A stretch of DNA of 64,000 bases, taken from the NCBI GenBank assembly GCA_903828515.1, contig CAIKMD010000007.1, positions 868,001 to 932,000 of the forward strand, read 5' to 3'. How positions within the stretch are numbered: position 1 is the stretch's first letter; each line of letters opens with the position of its first letter. Both the position numbers and the translations under genes were made by a program. Of this stretch, positions 62,961-64,000 are shown piece by piece. The DNA is from an uncultured Rhodospirillales bacterium (GTDB lineage: Bacteria; Pseudomonadota; Alphaproteobacteria; ATCC43930; CGMCC-115725). Under the pieces are notes generated by a model. It ran no database searches and had not been told where the DNA came from. It was given only the letters and a program-made list of their open reading frames with translations.

Positions 62961-64000
62961 ATGACGATTGTGAGTCTGGCGACTTTACTGGCACTCGGCA
63001 GGACCACCAGCCGCGCGCTCGTCGAAGCGGCTCTGGAGCGTATCGCCGATCCGAAGGGCGAGGGCAGCCGCACGTTCCTGCGGGTCTACGCCGAGGAAGC
63101 CCGCGCCGCGGCAGACGCCCAGGATCTGCAGCGCAAAGCCGGTTACGTCGCCTCTCCCATCGCCGGACTGCCGGTTTCGGTGAAAGACCTGTTCGATATC
63201 CGGGGGGAAACCACGCTGGCCGGTTCCAAGGCGCGCCGTGATGCCGGAACAGTCGCGCGAGACGACGCGCCGGTGGTGCAGCGCCTGAGGGCCGCCGGCG
63301 CCGTCATCATCGGCAAGACCAACATGACCGAATTCGCATTTTCGGGCGTCGGCATCAATCCGCATTACGGCACGCCCGGCAATCCGTGGGACCGGACGCG
63401 AATTCCCGGTGGCTCGTCGTCGGGTGCAGCGGTCTCGGTAGCCGACGGCCAAGCCGCCTTGGCCATCGGCACCGATACCGGCGGCTCGGTGCGCATTCCG
63501 GCCGCGCTGTGCGGCCTCGTCGGCTTCAAGCCGACCCAGCACCGGATAACGCGCGATGGTACGGTGCCGCTGTCGACGACACTCGATTCGGTCGGCCCCT
63601 TGGGCAAAAGCGTCGCCTGCTGCGCCTTCGCCGACGCCATCATGACGGGGCGAGATTTGGCGCCGCCGATTCAAGCCGACCTAACCGGCTTGCGGTTCGC
63701 CGTTCCGCGCAACAGTTTTTTATTCGACGAACTCGATCCCGAGGTGGCTGTGGGGTTCGAGCGGGCCTGCACGATATTGTCGCGGGCCGGGACCCGTGTT
63801 TACGACCTCACCGTGCCGCAACTGGGGCAATACGCGCCGATCAATGCCAAAGGCGGCTTCTCGCCGCCCGAGGCTTATGCATGGCATGCCGATCTGCTTG
63901 CTCGTCGCGGCGATGACTACGATCCGCGCGTGCGTTTGCGCATCGCCCGCGGCGCCGAGATGGCCGCCCATGATTATGTGCGGCTGCTCGAGGACCGCGA
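62961..64000 (+). CDS. Amidase (GatA/AtzF-like), 3' end outside window
   Basis: About 346 residues are visible and the frame is open to the window edge. The amidase-signature triad is readable: SVKDLFD with the Lys, GGSSSGAAVSVA with the cis-Ser, and DTGGSVRIPAALCG with the catalytic Ser. The N-terminus has ATLLALGRTTSRALVE, the usual alpha-helical start. The first ATG at 62961 fits; GGGA lies seven bases upstream. It hydrolyses an amide; the substrate cannot be told. Confidence 0.9.
   Translation, partial: MTIVSLATLLALGRTTSRALVEAALERIADPKGEGSRTFLRVYAEEARAAADAQDLQRKAGYVASPIAGLPVSVKDLFDIRGETTLAGSKARRDAGTVARDDAPVVQRLRAAGAVIIGKTNMTEFAFSGVGINPHYGTPGNPWDRTRIPGGSSSGAAVSVADGQAALAIGTDTGGSVRIPAALCGLVGFKPTQHRITRDGTVPLSTTLDSVGPLGKSVACCAFADAIMTGRDLAPPIQADLTGLRFAVPRNSFLFDELDPEVAVGFERACTILSRAGTRVYDLTVPQLGQYAPINAKGGFSPPEAYAWHADLLARRGDDYDPRVRLRIARGAEMAAHDYVRLLEDR

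Overview
This is a GC-rich window with dense gene packing. Single-copy markers and hopanoid genes (hpnM, hpnI, hpnJ, hpnN), the order histone-deacetylase-like/xseB/ispA, a YajQ protein, a BluB homologue and a TAXI-type TRAP binding protein point to an alphaproteobacterium. A free-living Rhodospirillales- or Rhizobiales-like lineage would fit, but the exact order cannot be settled from the sequence. Both ends of the window cut genes: a glycosyltransferase at the left edge and an amidase at the right edge.

Positions 1-20437 form a cell-surface glycan block. It holds a cut glycosyltransferase, a three-domain FkbM methyltransferase/GT2/SPINDLY-like protein, a PhyH-type dioxygenase, and a Wzm/Wzt-type polysaccharide ABC exporter. 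A duplicated set follows, made of a GT2 and a ~612-residue membrane protein. After that come a 1009-residue YfhO-like membrane protein, a YbhN-like (UPF0104) membrane protein, an unusual Rieske protein and a methyltransferase.

Positions 20438-28535 carry two B12-binding-type radical SAM enzymes flanking an aldo/keto reductase, then a Nudix hydrolase, a GDP-fucose-synthase-like SDR, a methyltransferase and a polyprenyl-phosphate-mannose-synthase-like GT2.

Positions 28832-36440 are a GDP-sugar block. A five-gene plus-strand run holds E1-alpha and E1-beta thiamine enzymes without E2/E3, a ColD-like 3-dehydratase (His in place of the PLP lysine), a GDP-mannose/heptose 4,6-dehydratase-like SDR, and a fused HddC-GmhB enzyme. 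It converges on an Fcl/ColC-like gene and gmd. My main hypothesis is that this block makes GDP-linked 3,6-dideoxy sugars carrying a two-carbon branch (a GDP counterpart of yersiniose chemistry), and also GDP-D-manno-heptose derivatives.

Positions 36566-46664 are more mixed: a PEP-mutase/isocitrate-lyase-family enzyme, a thermonuclease-like protein, a large membrane protein, an amidohydrolase with an iron-type ABC importer operon, and a DUF2079 membrane gene of visibly lower GC next to tRNA-Glu(CTC).

Positions 46918-53006 hold an ABC-binding-protein remnant, an orphan NeuB-like synthase, yajQ, a metallophosphoesterase, a second YbhN-like protein closely related to the first, a DUF423 protein, the TAXI protein and bluB.

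Positions 53018-61949 are the isoprenoid/hopanoid block: HDAC-like, xseB, ispA, hpnM, mlaA, hpnI, hpnJ and hpnN. They make prenyl precursors, modify the hopanoid side chain and move lipids to the outer membrane. A periplasmic MBL-fold protein and the cut amidase end the window.
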